From: an uncultured Halomonas sp.
Lineage (GTDB): Bacteria; Pseudomonadota; Gammaproteobacteria; Pseudomonadales; Halomonadaceae
Length of the DNA: 64,000 nt
Direction of reading: 5' to 3'
Assembly: GCF_947500835.1 (NCBI RefSeq)
Contig: NZ_CANMTQ010000008.1
Span: 1-64,000, forward strand
The notes under the pieces were generated by a model, which did no database searches, was not told where the DNA came from, and saw nothing but the letters and a program-made list of their open reading frames with translations. Positions 1-7,407 of the stretch are shown here, piece by piece (position 1 is the first letter of the stretch; each line of letters opens with the position of its first letter). The translations under genes and the position numbers were made by a program.

Positions 1-140
1 TACGCTGAAGTGCTCAAGAAATCGGTCGGTGGCCCGAGCACCCTTCAATAGCGTTGCGCTTGGAACTTGAAACCGCCCATCTTTTGAATCCTTTTTGCTT
101 CCACCACGTTTCTCAAAATTGAGAGTGCATTTGCCGTGAC

Positions 141-221
141 GCCCAACGTCAGCCGTAACCGGCACATTTGTAATGAGCACAGCGAACGAAAAATTTGTCT
201 GCGTTTACGGCCTTGTTAGCC
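141..221 (-). repeat. attC-like integron recombination site A
   Basis: Read on the minus strand, this 81-base stretch begins with GGCTAAC (221-215) and ends with GTTGGGC (147-141), which resemble the outer RYYYAAC and GTTRRRY cores of an integron attC. An inner pair (GCCGTAA at 152-158, TTACGGC at 205-211) can fold onto itself. It lies just past the stop of the minus-strand gene ending at 231, where a cassette attC belongs. Bases 1-140 would then be part of the next cassette; no gene is recognisable there. One base of the first core departs from consensus. Confidence 0.5.
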
Positions 222-230
222 TTGTGGTGA

Positions 231-1079
231 TTAATACGCAACCGATCCCTCGTTTTCTAAAACTATTTCCTCAACAATATCCATCCCGGTCATGCTGTTG
301 GCAAGCATTTTCAAATTGTGTTCATCAGGGATTGGTTGATTGCGACCATCCACAGTATCCAATTCAGTAACGTATTGAATCAATGCATCTAAGCTCTTTC
401 CATCAATGCAGCAATTATTGTGTGTCAAAAGAACATTGAATCTACGCGCACGGTAAGCACGATTTTTAATTTCTTCGATTACTTCCTCGTTGACTTCATG
501 CTGGCCGTTTCTAATAGCATTTATTCTGTTTCCGATCTCCTCGTATATTTGAGAGAACTCCATAAGTTCTTCTAGGTACTTTGGGCGAAAGGCTATATCC
601 TCAATCTTCTTTAGACCGTTAGAAAGCTCGTTTTCAGGAGGTATGCAGATTGTGATCGAGTCTTCATTCTTCTCGCGCCACATTGGATTCTCGCGATCCA
701 TGACATCTTTGATGTATCTTTGTATCCAAAGAAAATAAATTTTCTGAGGATCGGCGACGCTCACTCGAAACAAAAAAAACGGGATACTAAATTTTTCCAC
801 GTAGCCTAAAGATTTTTTGCTAATGCAGTAATTGATTGTTCCGGTTTTCACTGACTGGATCTGCTTATCTACGCCCTTGATCTGTATGTGGAATATCGCT
901 CCAGTTTCGGCAAACGCCTCCTTCCCGTTTGCGTCCGTCAATCCTGGAGCAAAAATTTCCACCATCAGGTCAATGCCATAATCGCGCTCGGTCAGTTCTC
1001 GTACGACCCAATGATCGGGGAGCTGCGCTATAACGGCCTTAACAGCTCTGGAATCGATTATGTGTGTTTGTGTTCTCAT
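231..1079 (-). CDS. DUF4365 domain protein, probable PD-(D/E)XK nuclease-like fold
   Basis: Protein of 282 residues. The N-terminal half matches DUF4365: an LPxxW-VRE start, DYGIDLMVEIF at about residues 33-43, and a FHIQIKG stretch near 65. The D...E...QxKG spacing is what a PD-(D/E)XK nuclease core looks like, so nucleic-acid cleavage is possible, but the exact role of the family is unsettled. The C-terminal half is helical and charged and not recognised. The gene is less GC-rich than most of the window and sits between two attC-like sites, so it reads as a mobile gene cassette. Defence or toxin roles are plausible for such cassettes but are inference. Confidence 0.7.
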   Translation of the reverse strand: MRTQTHIIDSRAVKAVIAQLPDHWVVRELTERDYGIDLMVEIFAPGLTDANGKEAFAETGAIFHIQIKGVDKQIQSVKTGTINYCISKKSLGYVEKFSIPFFLFRVSVADPQKIYFLWIQRYIKDVMDRENPMWREKNEDSITICIPPENELSNGLKKIEDIAFRPKYLEELMEFSQIYEEIGNRINAIRNGQHEVNEEVIEEIKNRAYRARRFNVLLTHNNCCIDGKSLDALIQYVTELDTVDGRNQPIPDEHNLKMLANSMTGMDIVEEIVLENEGSVAY

Positions 1080-1085
1080 ATAAAA

Positions 1086-1142
1086 AGCTAACGCCCAAAT
1101 CAGCCGCGCGTATTTCGCGCCGGCTGGATTTTCTTGTTAGCT
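1086..1142 (-). repeat. attC-like integron recombination site B
   Basis: A compact 57-base site. On the minus strand it opens with AGCTAAC (1142-1136) and closes with the exactly complementary GTTAGCT (1092-1086). Inside, CAGCCG (1101-1106) pairs with CGGCTG (1121-1126) and AAAT (1097-1100) with ATTT (1128-1131), leaving an unpaired G at 1127. That extrahelical base and the short terminal loop are typical of folded attC. The last codons and stop of the antitoxin gene lie inside it, as often happens in cassettes. This is the best of the three sites. Confidence 0.65.
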
Positions 1143-1414
1143 GTGAGATCTTGCAATGAGCCAGAAATGTATTTGTGAATGATGCTCGACACAAAAGTTT
1201 GATACGGAATACCCTCTTCCGATGCTCTTGATTGGATAGCAGTTAAATCCCTGTTTGAGATTCTAATATTTATTCTTTTGTCCTTTTTAAACGTGTTGCT
1301 GGCAATCGTCTCCAGTTCCTGTTTGCGGGCTTCAGTTAATACTGATTCAAACTCGCCAGCCTCCACGGCATCAAGCAGAGTTTTCTCTTCTTTCGACAAC
1401 TTGCCTTTATTCAT
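1100..1414 (-). CDS. CopG-type antitoxin of a BrnT-like toxin-antitoxin pair
   Basis: Protein of 104 residues. The middle (about 45-85) reads as a ribbon-helix-helix domain: a short basic strand (KRINIRIS) then two helices ending in QTFVSSIIHKYI. This matches the CopG-type antitoxins paired with BrnT-like toxins. It would bind both the toxin and the promoter. Its start overlaps the toxin stop by four bases (ATGA), with toxin first, the usual brnTA order. The last residues (LTANKK onward) are encoded by the attC-like stem, so the tail is probably not functional protein but a cassette boundary. Confidence 0.75.
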   Translation of the reverse strand: MNKGKLSKEEKTLLDAVEAGEFESVLTEARKQELETIASNTFKKDKRINIRISNRDLTAIQSRASEEGIPYQTFVSSIIHKYISGSLQDLTANKKIQPARNTRG

Positions 1415-1689
1415 GATCCGCCTCCAAGGTACAGCTTGGTAAATTTCCTACTGGGAATGATTGTTTTCAGAAACACTTCATCTTCGCTTTCCACATACGG
1501 GACGAGGTGAGCGTATTCTTTTATGCAAATGACGAAAATGCGTTGATTGGGATAATCGGAAGCGTTTGGATGAGCAATATCATCTAATAGGCCGCCATGT
1601 TCAATATGAAAGACCGCCTCTTCAAAGGAAACGCCCCGCCCGACTATAAGCTCCTGATTTTTATCAGGGCTCCAATTATAGATTTTCAT
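1411..1689 (-). CDS. BrnT-like toxin
   Basis: Protein of 92 residues from the ATG at 1689; a longer reading back to 1791 adds 34 residues with no family resemblance and runs through an attC-like site, so it is rejected. The sequence shows the BrnT layout: a YNWSPDKN start, GVSFEEA near residue 18, a DYPNQRI stretch and a C-terminal IIPSRKFTKLY. BrnT toxins are RelE-fold ribonucleases that stop translation. It forms a two-gene cassette with the antitoxin downstream. The equivalents of BrnT catalytic residues were not checked one by one, so activity is inferred from family membership. Confidence 0.72.
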   Translation of the reverse strand: MKIYNWSPDKNQELIVGRGVSFEEAVFHIEHGGLLDDIAHPNASDYPNQRIFVICIKEYAHLVPYVESEDEVFLKTIIPSRKFTKLYLGGGS

Positions 1690-1739
1690 GGATATAAAGC
1701 GTAGCATATGCGTGTGCACTTTGTCATCAGGCCGGAAGC

Positions 1740-1814
1740 AGCTAACAGGTATTAGACGGCGCGTTCTATGATTGAATAAACGCGCAGGCACCCTTTTCCG
1801 ACAAATGTAGCCTG
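1740..1814 (-). repeat. degenerate attC-like site C (candidate)
   Basis: Upstream of the toxin gene, the minus strand ends a foldable stretch with GTTAGCT (1746-1740), identical to the last core of site B. Inside is a perfect GCGCGTT/AACGCGC pair (1759-1765 with 1779-1785). The distal core, AGGCTAC at 1814-1808, is a poor match. If real, it marks the 5' edge of the toxin-antitoxin cassette about 50 bases before the toxin start. The weak distal core keeps confidence low. Confidence 0.35.
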
Positions 1815-1925
1815 ACAGTATTATTGTAAAGCTCTGATTATTAAATAAATTAATTATAATTAGGCTATATATCTAAAATTCGTATGCCTACTGCATTTTC
1901 GGGAATAGCTGCTTCGAGTTGTTGA

Positions 1926-2117
1926 GAGCCACCCAGCAACCCCCAACCCATCTATCCGTGCCACTTCCTGCGCCACGGTGTCATCCAGCTCGCCATGTCC
2001 GATTCCTTCTAATATAACTCTGCTTTTGGTCTGCTTAACACCCGTATAGATCAATTTTCTAATAGGGGGTGGGTTAGGGGCGCCAAACATCACCATCAGT
2101 GCCATGTTGGTGAGCGC
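1926..2117 (-). pseudogene. recD 3' remnant
   Basis: An open stretch of about 64 codons that parallels the C-terminus of the intact RecD encoded at 7678-9903. Shared pieces include APNP, a K/RELIYTG or KLIYTG motif, the following helix, an E-S/I-GxGxLD segment, EVxR and a final GLG. The normal stop is lost and reading continues into unrelated sequence to 1860. No other helicase part lies upstream; an in-frame stop precedes the matching part. It is too diverged to be a recent copy. It may be a remnant of a second recD or a fragment carried in with the accessory DNA. Confidence 0.7.
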
Positions 2118-2206
2118 TAAGGCTTAAGCGGGCGACTGAACGCTCGTTAAAAGGAGTTTTGGCTGGCAAATACAGACAGCGGAATCAGTAGCTTTCATCT
2201 TCTACG

Positions 2207-2219
2207 TATACGCCGTATA
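2207..2219. promoter_or_regulatory. 13-bp palindrome, probable antitoxin operator
   Basis: TATACG-C-CGTATA is a perfect inverted repeat 33 bases before the ribbon-helix-helix antitoxin start. Antitoxins of this type bind such short palindromes to repress their own promoter, so this is a good candidate operator. No binding data are implied. Confidence 0.45.
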
Positions 2220-2252
2220 TGCTGAAAGCAATGACAAACCAAGGAGCTATTC

Positions 2253-2501
2253 ATGTCCGGTAAAATTGTGGTGTCGCTGCCTGTTTCGGAAAGCAAGGCA
2301 CGGCGCCTCGATACGCTCTGTGAGGCGACCCATCGTTCGCGTTCCTATCTACTCAAGGTGGCGCTGAATGAGTATCTGGAGCGTGAGGCGTGGCAGATCG
2401 GGGAGGTTCGCAAGGCTGTCGAGAAGGCCTATGGCGGCGATTTCGCCGATGATGCCCAGGTCGAGCATGTATTTGGTAAGTGGCTAGATCGTGAGGGTTA
2501 G
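2253..2501 (+). CDS. ParD/CopG-family ribbon-helix-helix antitoxin
   Basis: Protein of 82 residues. The start is well supported by AAGGAG seven bases before the ATG. A basic strand (KIVVSLPVS) is followed by two helices (SKARRLDTLCEATHRS and SYLLKVALNEYLEREA), the ribbon-helix-helix DNA-binding fold, and then an acidic C-terminal tail that would wrap a ParE/RelE toxin. The partner toxin gene directly downstream is only a stub (2506-2577), so the antitoxin is now unpaired. It may persist as a repressor or as an anti-toxin against related toxins elsewhere; that is inference. Confidence 0.8.
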   Translation: MSGKIVVSLPVSESKARRLDTLCEATHRSRSYLLKVALNEYLEREAWQIGEVRKAVEKAYGGDFADDAQVEHVFGKWLDREG

Positions 2502-2505
2502 GTAG

Positions 2506-2577
2506 CTTCGCAAGGCGTTGCGTAATCTCGATGACATGGCGACCTGGATCGCGAAGGACGATCTTGCTGCCGTCGGG
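2506..2577 (+). pseudogene. ParE/RelE toxin remnant
   Basis: Five bases after the antitoxin stop, the plus strand can be read as LRKALRNLDDMATWIAKDD, the typical first helix of ParE-type toxins. There is no start codon in a usable place, and the reading runs into sequence that is the 3' flank of the next gene. Both ends of the toxin are therefore missing: about 24 of the usual 95-100 codons survive. Confidence 0.6.
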
Positions 2578-2598
2578 TGGTCAAACGACAACCACTCC

Positions 2599-3144
2599 TC
2601 ACTTCACACGCCCATAAACGTAAACATCCTGAGGTAGCGGTGATTTGTTGGGATGCATGGCCCAACACCGCAGCAGCCCTTCGCGCTGGAAATGGGACTT
2701 TTCGAGTACCCGTGACGAGCCGGTGTTTTCGGTGTCACATACCGCCCATACACGAAAGATTCCATGCTGGCCAAGGCTCCACTTTGCAAGCGCCGTGGCG
2801 GCTTCTGTCATGTAGCCTTGTCTCCAGTACTTTTGACCCAACACGAAGCCGATTTCTACTCGATGGCCTTGGAAGCGAGCATCGATCATGCCCATCACTC
2901 TATCGTTGTCTTTCTTCGTAATAGCCCAGGAAAGCTCTTTCCCGGTTTGAGAACCGTGGATTTTCGCGCGCAAAAAGCTTGCCGTCATTTCTCTGGATTC
3001 GTGGGGAAGCCAGGTCAGATAGTGCGTTACCGTTGGGTCGGCAACGTACTCCTCGAAGATGGCATCGGTGTCTTCGATGATCGGCGCTCGCAGCAGAAGT
3101 CGTGGCGTTTCGATTCTTGGAGCTGTCTGCATCACTTGAGTCAT
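2599..3144 (-). CDS. GNAT family N-acetyltransferase (RimJ/RimL type)
   Basis: Protein of 181 residues, full length for the RimJ/RimL-like GNAT group. It begins with the usual IETPRLLLR strand, has an EIGFVLGQKYWRQGYMTEA segment (about residues 97-115), which is the acetyl-CoA binding strand-loop-helix, and ends with DTENTGSSRVLEKSHFQREG, the late helix-strand pair. It should transfer an acetyl group from acetyl-CoA to an amine of a protein or small molecule; the acceptor cannot be told. It is single, with no operon partner, between a toxin stub and a strong hairpin. Confidence 0.8.
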   Translation of the reverse strand: MTQVMQTAPRIETPRLLLRAPIIEDTDAIFEEYVADPTVTHYLTWLPHESREMTASFLRAKIHGSQTGKELSWAITKKDNDRVMGMIDARFQGHRVEIGFVLGQKYWRQGYMTEAATALAKWSLGQHGIFRVWAVCDTENTGSSRVLEKSHFQREGLLRCWAMHPNKSPLPQDVYVYGRVK

Positions 3145-3198
3145 CCTGGCTGAGGTTTGTCAGCAATGACGCCTTTTATTCAGTTGCTTCTGACAAAA

Positions 3199-3240
3199 TG
3201 GCACACTATTCCATCCGCGACCGAATGGAATAGTGTGCCA
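3199..3240 (-). terminator. Rho-independent terminator of the mys operon
   Basis: A perfect 16-bp stem (3199-3214 with 3225-3240) and a 10-base loop. On the minus strand it starts 9 bases after the mysA stop and is followed by ATTTTG. It most simply ends transcription of mysBCA. The stem is unusually long and perfect for a terminator. Confidence 0.65.
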
Positions 3241-3248
3241 CGCTTTCT

Positions 3249-4991
3249 TTAACGTATTTCTGCAGTCGAAGGGTCTTTCAATCCTACGTCGCGACAGTGC
3301 GCATCGATCCCCAGGCCTCCCCGTGGGTAGTCGGCGCATAGCGCCTGATAGTCATTCAAGGTCTCGAAAAGCTCCTCTTCCGAGAGTGAATTGAGGTAGC
3401 CACACTCGCCGATGCTCCCTTTGGGTATGGGCGCCACCAGATTGCCGCCGCGTTTTTGCAGAATCTTGCGATGGCTTTCCAGCATGACGGGGCGGTTGTT
3501 GAGGATGTCGTGGGTCAGACTCAACCCGTAACCGCTCATCAAACGCAGAATGCGGTGCAGTTCTTCATCCGTGATCCAGCCGGCGCGAGCGCTTAAAAAA
3601 GCGCCATACCCCATGCCAATCGCCACGGCGTGGCCATGCAACAGCCCTGCCTCGATCTCGAAACCTGGTGACCAGGTGTGGCCGTAGGCATGGGGACGAC
3701 ATTGATGCGTCTCAAAAAGATTGCCGTACTCTGCTTCGATATAGGACTTCAGAGCACCGCCCAAGATACGCTGGGACAGGTCGTTGATGTCATCGTCTGG
3801 CGCGCAGTCGATGGTGCCGAACCGGGTATCGATCAAGCGGGATTGCGCTGCCTCGAGGTCATTGAACAGCTCGAGATTCTTGACCACGGCCATCTTGATG
3901 ATCTCGGCAATGCCGTGACGCAACCAGCCTTCGTGCAATGTCTCGAAGAAGAACCGGTCGGTGATCGACACTATCGGCGGGTGATAGGCGCCCATCAGGT
4001 TCTTGTAGCCGAAGCCATCGCAGCAGGTGCGCGGCGAAGGGCCGGCGTCGATGCCGGTCACGATCGACGTGGACAGCATCACGTAGGGCGTGTTGCGCCC
4101 GTATAGCGCGCAGGCCAGGCCCCCGGTATCCGCCAGCACGCCACCGCCGGCAATGAGCACCGGCTCGTTGCGCGACACGCCCAGATGTTTGAAGTCCCCC
4201 AGCATGCGCTCCACCGTGGAGAGCCCCTTGTCGGCTTCCATGGCCCGATACACACGCTTTTCCAGTACGATTTCATGGCTGTCGAAATACGCCTCGAATG
4301 CCGCGCCGTGTAGCTTTTCGACGGTTTCATCGATTAGGCAAATACAGCGACCCAGTGGCTTGTAGATATCCCGCAGCGCCGGTTGCTTTACGTCGAGGGC
4401 ATGATCGATCGTGCGTATGGAGGCAAAGGTGCTGAAGCTCATCAAGGCTTCCACCGTTTGCTGGTCGGACGTGCACTGTACGCTCCCGCCACACTCACGA
4501 TAGACTGATGTCGGGTAGATGGCGTGGGGATCGGACTCACCAAGTCGTGTTGCCATATCGGTAAACCGATGCCGCACCGAGTCGTCGGTCACGGTGGTCA
4601 GGTAGGTCAGCAACTTGGTCTGAGCCAGGGGTGTCGAGTGCATTATCTGGTTGGCAAACTCCGACCACGGCGAGCGGGCTTTTTGCTTGCCTTCAGTTGA
4701 ATCGAGCGCTTCAAAAAGCCGTCCCAAGAGTACGAAGAATTGCCCCAACGGTAGATTGAGCGCGCCTCGCAGCATGCGGCAAGCTGAAATGCCTTCAACC
4801 GCCTGGGCTGCCGCGAAGTCGGCACCCAACTCGTCAGAAAACGCTGGCGCTTCGGTCAGGGTGCGCAGTAGCTGCTCGAAGGATTCACTCTCGCCAAGCG
4901 TTTTGAGACTCGCCTTTAGGTCTGATGATGCAGGGCCAGTAAGCGCTTGACTGTTCATTAACTCTATAAGTCTGTCTGTAATAGGCGTCAT
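3249..4991 (-). CDS. mysA: Desmethyl-4-deoxygadusol synthase MysA (sugar phosphate cyclase) with long N-terminal extension
   Basis: Cyclises sedoheptulose 7-phosphate to desmethyl-4-deoxygadusol, the first step of mycosporine synthesis. The C-terminal 400 residues are a dehydroquinate-synthase-like cyclase: NAD-binding AGGGVLADTGG, GIAEIIKMAVVK, metal-site AYGHTWSP and LHGHAVAIGMGYG, and the DYPRGGLGID tail seen in cyanobacterial MysA. Family members are about 410 residues; this one is 580, with some 180 extra N-terminal residues, helical and unrecognised. The ATG at 4991 follows AGGA by nine bases. A GTG at 5063 would add 24 residues but its ribosome site is too far away. Last gene of mysB-mysC-mysA. 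A 2-epi-5-epi-valiolone synthase is less likely given the mysB and mysC neighbours. Confidence 0.88.
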   Translation of the reverse strand: MTPITDRLIELMNSQALTGPASSDLKASLKTLGESESFEQLLRTLTEAPAFSDELGADFAAAQAVEGISACRMLRGALNLPLGQFFVLLGRLFEALDSTEGKQKARSPWSEFANQIMHSTPLAQTKLLTYLTTVTDDSVRHRFTDMATRLGESDPHAIYPTSVYRECGGSVQCTSDQQTVEALMSFSTFASIRTIDHALDVKQPALRDIYKPLGRCICLIDETVEKLHGAAFEAYFDSHEIVLEKRVYRAMEADKGLSTVERMLGDFKHLGVSRNEPVLIAGGGVLADTGGLACALYGRNTPYVMLSTSIVTGIDAGPSPRTCCDGFGYKNLMGAYHPPIVSITDRFFFETLHEGWLRHGIAEIIKMAVVKNLELFNDLEAAQSRLIDTRFGTIDCAPDDDINDLSQRILGGALKSYIEAEYGNLFETHQCRPHAYGHTWSPGFEIEAGLLHGHAVAIGMGYGAFLSARAGWITDEELHRILRLMSGYGLSLTHDILNNRPVMLESHRKILQKRGGNLVAPIPKGSIGECGYLNSLSEEELFETLNDYQALCADYPRGGLGIDAHCRDVGLKDPSTAEIR

Positions 4992-5166
4992 ACGTCCATG
5001 TCCTGTGAAGAGCAGGGCTCTGGTTATGCAAAAGGGGAAATGAAAACCTATATGTGTTGGCACACAAGCGTTGCATAGCGACTGGTCCTCCCTGGTAGGT
5101 TCATGAAAAAGACAACCACGCTACCGGTTATCTCAACGGTTACGCGTTGCAGCAAAGCGGCATTCG

Positions 5167-6525
5167 TCAATCGCCGTCCAGCTGCACGAGTTTTCCGATA
5201 TTGAAATCAATGCGCAGCCATCCGCGTCGCTCACGCAGGTCGCGCAATAGCAAAAGTGGTACATGCCAGTGGTGCAGCATCAGAAAAGGTAGTGGATCGC
5301 GCCAATCAAACACGGCGTCCTTGCCACGGGCGATTACCTTGAGCCGTTCTAAAGCGTATGAAGGCGAGTTCAAGTGCGTGAGTAGCCGCCATAATTCGTG
5401 ATACAGCCAGTACGTCGGGCGGCTAGATGACAGCGGACGAATGGGTTCAGGAAGCGTATTACGTTCAAGATAGGCAGCCGCCACACCCGGGTGGTTGTAG
5501 AACATGGTGATAGCCGAGTGAGTGCGAGGGTTGCACTCGATTGCGTAGTATTTGCCGTCATCGTCGGCCTGAATGAAATCAAATGATGCCTGCCCGGTCA
5601 GGGCAAGGGCTTTGCCGTAATGGCGAATCCAGTTTTCGATCTCAGGTGCGTCGACGGAGGCGTAGTTGATTTGAAACGCCGATGATAGGCAGCAGCAATG
5701 CACTCTCAGTTCGCCGTCGCGCAGCGTGCCGTGGGTGCAATATTCTGTGCCTGGAATAAACTCCTGCATCACCCAAGGGTTCTCTTCCGAGATCGGCAGG
5801 GTCGCAACAAATGCTGCAGTTTCTGCTGGCGTTGGCATGGGTAATTTGGTCAGGTCCAGGCGACGCACGGAATCGTAGCGAATGCTTTTCAGGATGAACT
5901 GGCGGTTATATTGGGAGAAGTCGAATTGAGTGACCTGTTCCGCATGGGTGATACGAAAGGATTTCGGCGCCAATAAATCCAACGATTGAGATATTTCGGC
6001 AAATTGGTGTTTGTCGTCTAGTTTTTCGATGACGTCCGGGCTTACGTGGACAACGTCACAATGAGGAGCGAGGGTGGTGATGGCCTTGGAATCAAACAGG
6101 CTGGCCACCGGGCTGCATACCGGCACGTAGGTATCGACGTTCTCGCGCTGAACGATATCCAAAAGCGCCTTTGTATAATCAGGGCTGTCCGGTGCCGGAA
6201 CCGTATAAAACCGGTCTACTGCCGTCGAGAATCGATGGCCGGTGAGCCAGTAGCGCGGGCTCTCGATAAGAATAACGCGATGACCGGCCTGATGAAATGA
6301 GCGTGCCAGCTGCAGTGCCTTGGTCATCTTGCCGCCACTGACCAGCACGGTCTTGGGGTTCTCTGCCTCGACCCGGCCCAGTTTTGAGCCCCTTGCACGA
6401 GCTATCAGGCAAGCAATTAAAGCCGTCAGGCATATCAGCGCATTGAATGGCAGCAGCAAGAAAAGGGCGATCAGCGTCAGGGGTGTCTTGCCAAAATACT
6501 GTTCTGTCATGTGCAGTTGGCTCAC
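5167..6525 (-). CDS. mysC: ATP-grasp mycosporine-glycine ligase MysC
   Basis: Joins glycine to 4-deoxygadusol, using ATP, to give mycosporine-glycine. The 452-residue protein has one hydrophobic N-terminal segment (about 13-43), then SGGKMTKALQLARSFHQAGH, an ATP-grasp pre-domain opening, YWLTGHRFS, the VRRLDLTKLP stretch, a WVMQEFIPGTEYC central strand and AIECNPRTHSAIT, which carries the Mg-ATP-binding E and N. The ending FNIGKLVQLDGD is also characteristic of cyanobacterial MysC. The N-terminal segment suggests membrane attachment. It lies 39 bases after mysB and before mysA on the same strand. No mysD or mysE ligase is in the window, so the predicted product stops at mycosporine-glycine. 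Confidence 0.92.
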   Translation of the reverse strand: MSQLHMTEQYFGKTPLTLIALFLLLPFNALICLTALIACLIARARGSKLGRVEAENPKTVLVSGGKMTKALQLARSFHQAGHRVILIESPRYWLTGHRFSTAVDRFYTVPAPDSPDYTKALLDIVQRENVDTYVPVCSPVASLFDSKAITTLAPHCDVVHVSPDVIEKLDDKHQFAEISQSLDLLAPKSFRITHAEQVTQFDFSQYNRQFILKSIRYDSVRRLDLTKLPMPTPAETAAFVATLPISEENPWVMQEFIPGTEYCTHGTLRDGELRVHCCCLSSAFQINYASVDAPEIENWIRHYGKALALTGQASFDFIQADDDGKYYAIECNPRTHSAITMFYNHPGVAAAYLERNTLPEPIRPLSSSRPTYWLYHELWRLLTHLNSPSYALERLKVIARGKDAVFDWRDPLPFLMLHHWHVPLLLLRDLRERRGWLRIDFNIGKLVQLDGD

Positions 6526-6564
6526 GTGATAGAGTCAGGAAATAAGCTATCTTTCGCTCGATAC

Positions 6565-7407
6565 CTATACCTGACGTATCAACGTCAGCCCGTCGCGCAA
6601 GGGAAGAAGTACTTGCTCGACGTTAGGGTTATTCATGACGGTCTCGTTGAACCTGGCGATTGCCTCGCCATTGGCAGTCCTTTCCTGGTCAAGATAAGGC
6701 TGCCCTTGCATGAGGGTGTTATCAACGCAAATCAGCCCATGCGGTGACAGCAAAGAACGCTCGATAATGGTCTGTAAATAGGCGCTATAGCTGCCTTTGT
6801 CCGCATCGATAAAGATCAGATCGAACGGCCCTTCATCAGGTGTCAGGCGCTTCAGCGATTCCATCGCCGGGCCTACTTCGACGCGAATTTTTTTGCCATG
6901 GGGCGATTGGGCGAACTGCTCTTGAGCAAAACCCGCAGCAAAAGCATCCATCTCGAACGCCAGAACCGAACCGTCCTCGGGCAGCGCTTCGGCCATTGCC
7001 AGCGCCGAATAGCCGGTGAAAAGACCAATCTCCAGTACCTTCCGCGCCTGGGCTGCGTGCACCAGCATTTTCAGAAATTGCCCTTCAACGTGTCCGGAAA
7101 GCATTTCCTGCTCCAGCGCTAGCGTCGTTTCACCCTGGGCAAGACGACCGGCCCAATCCTCTTGTTGCGTGCGCATGGCCAGTGCCTCAAGCGCTTCCGA
7201 TTCAGGCGTACTGTAGGCAGCAATATAGGGGTCTAAGCCTTCTGCAAGCGCCGACACCTTGTGAAGCATGCGAACGAAATCTGGATCGTTGTATGAAAGT
7301 TCTTCAGCACGCTCAGTCAAGTCCGCGAGCTGGGCGACAATCAAGCCAAGCGGGGTGACCGGTCGTGCAGAGTTGAGTGATGTATTGCGCTGTATCATTG
7401 AGGTCAT
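6565..7407 (-). CDS. mysB: O-methyltransferase MysB (4-deoxygadusol synthesis)
   Basis: SAM-dependent methyltransferase that turns desmethyl-4-deoxygadusol into 4-deoxygadusol. About 280 residues, the size of known MysB. Visible are ARPVTPLGLIVAQL near the start, EQEMLSGHVEGQFLKM, the SAM site VLEIGLFTGYSALAMAEALP, FDLIFIDADKGSY and ICVDNTLMQGQ, all in the order of the caffeoyl-CoA methyltransferase-like family and specifically like MysB. The ATG at 7407 makes the protein begin MTS, as in MysB, and is preferred over the TTG at 7425; the ATG at 7398 has better spacing to AAGGA and is the alternative. First gene of the mysBCA operon. Confidence 0.9.
   Translation of the reverse strand: MTSMIQRNTSLNSARPVTPLGLIVAQLADLTERAEELSYNDPDFVRMLHKVSALAEGLDPYIAAYSTPESEALEALAMRTQQEDWAGRLAQGETTLALEQEMLSGHVEGQFLKMLVHAAQARKVLEIGLFTGYSALAMAEALPEDGSVLAFEMDAFAAGFAQEQFAQSPHGKKIRVEVGPAMESLKRLTPDEGPFDLIFIDADKGSYSAYLQTIIERSLLSPHGLICVDNTLMQGQPYLDQERTANGEAIARFNETVMNNPNVEQVLLPLRDGLTLIRQV

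Noticed and set aside
1411..1791. Longer 126-residue form of the BrnT-like toxin
   Set aside because: The added N-terminus has no family match and would be encoded by an attC-like site; the ATG at 1689 starts at the family start.
3199..3240. Long perfect palindrome as a mobile-element end or operator
   Set aside because: Its place right after the mysA stop and the T-run on that strand make a terminator the simplest reading.
3249..4991. 2-epi-5-epi-valiolone synthase
   Set aside because: The fold is shared, but adjacent MysB and MysC and the MysA-like ending favour desmethyl-4-deoxygadusol synthase.
4885..5076. 63-codon reading with a strong ribosome site before mysA
   Set aside because: No recognisable protein and overlap with mysA; noted as a possible leader only, not called as a gene.
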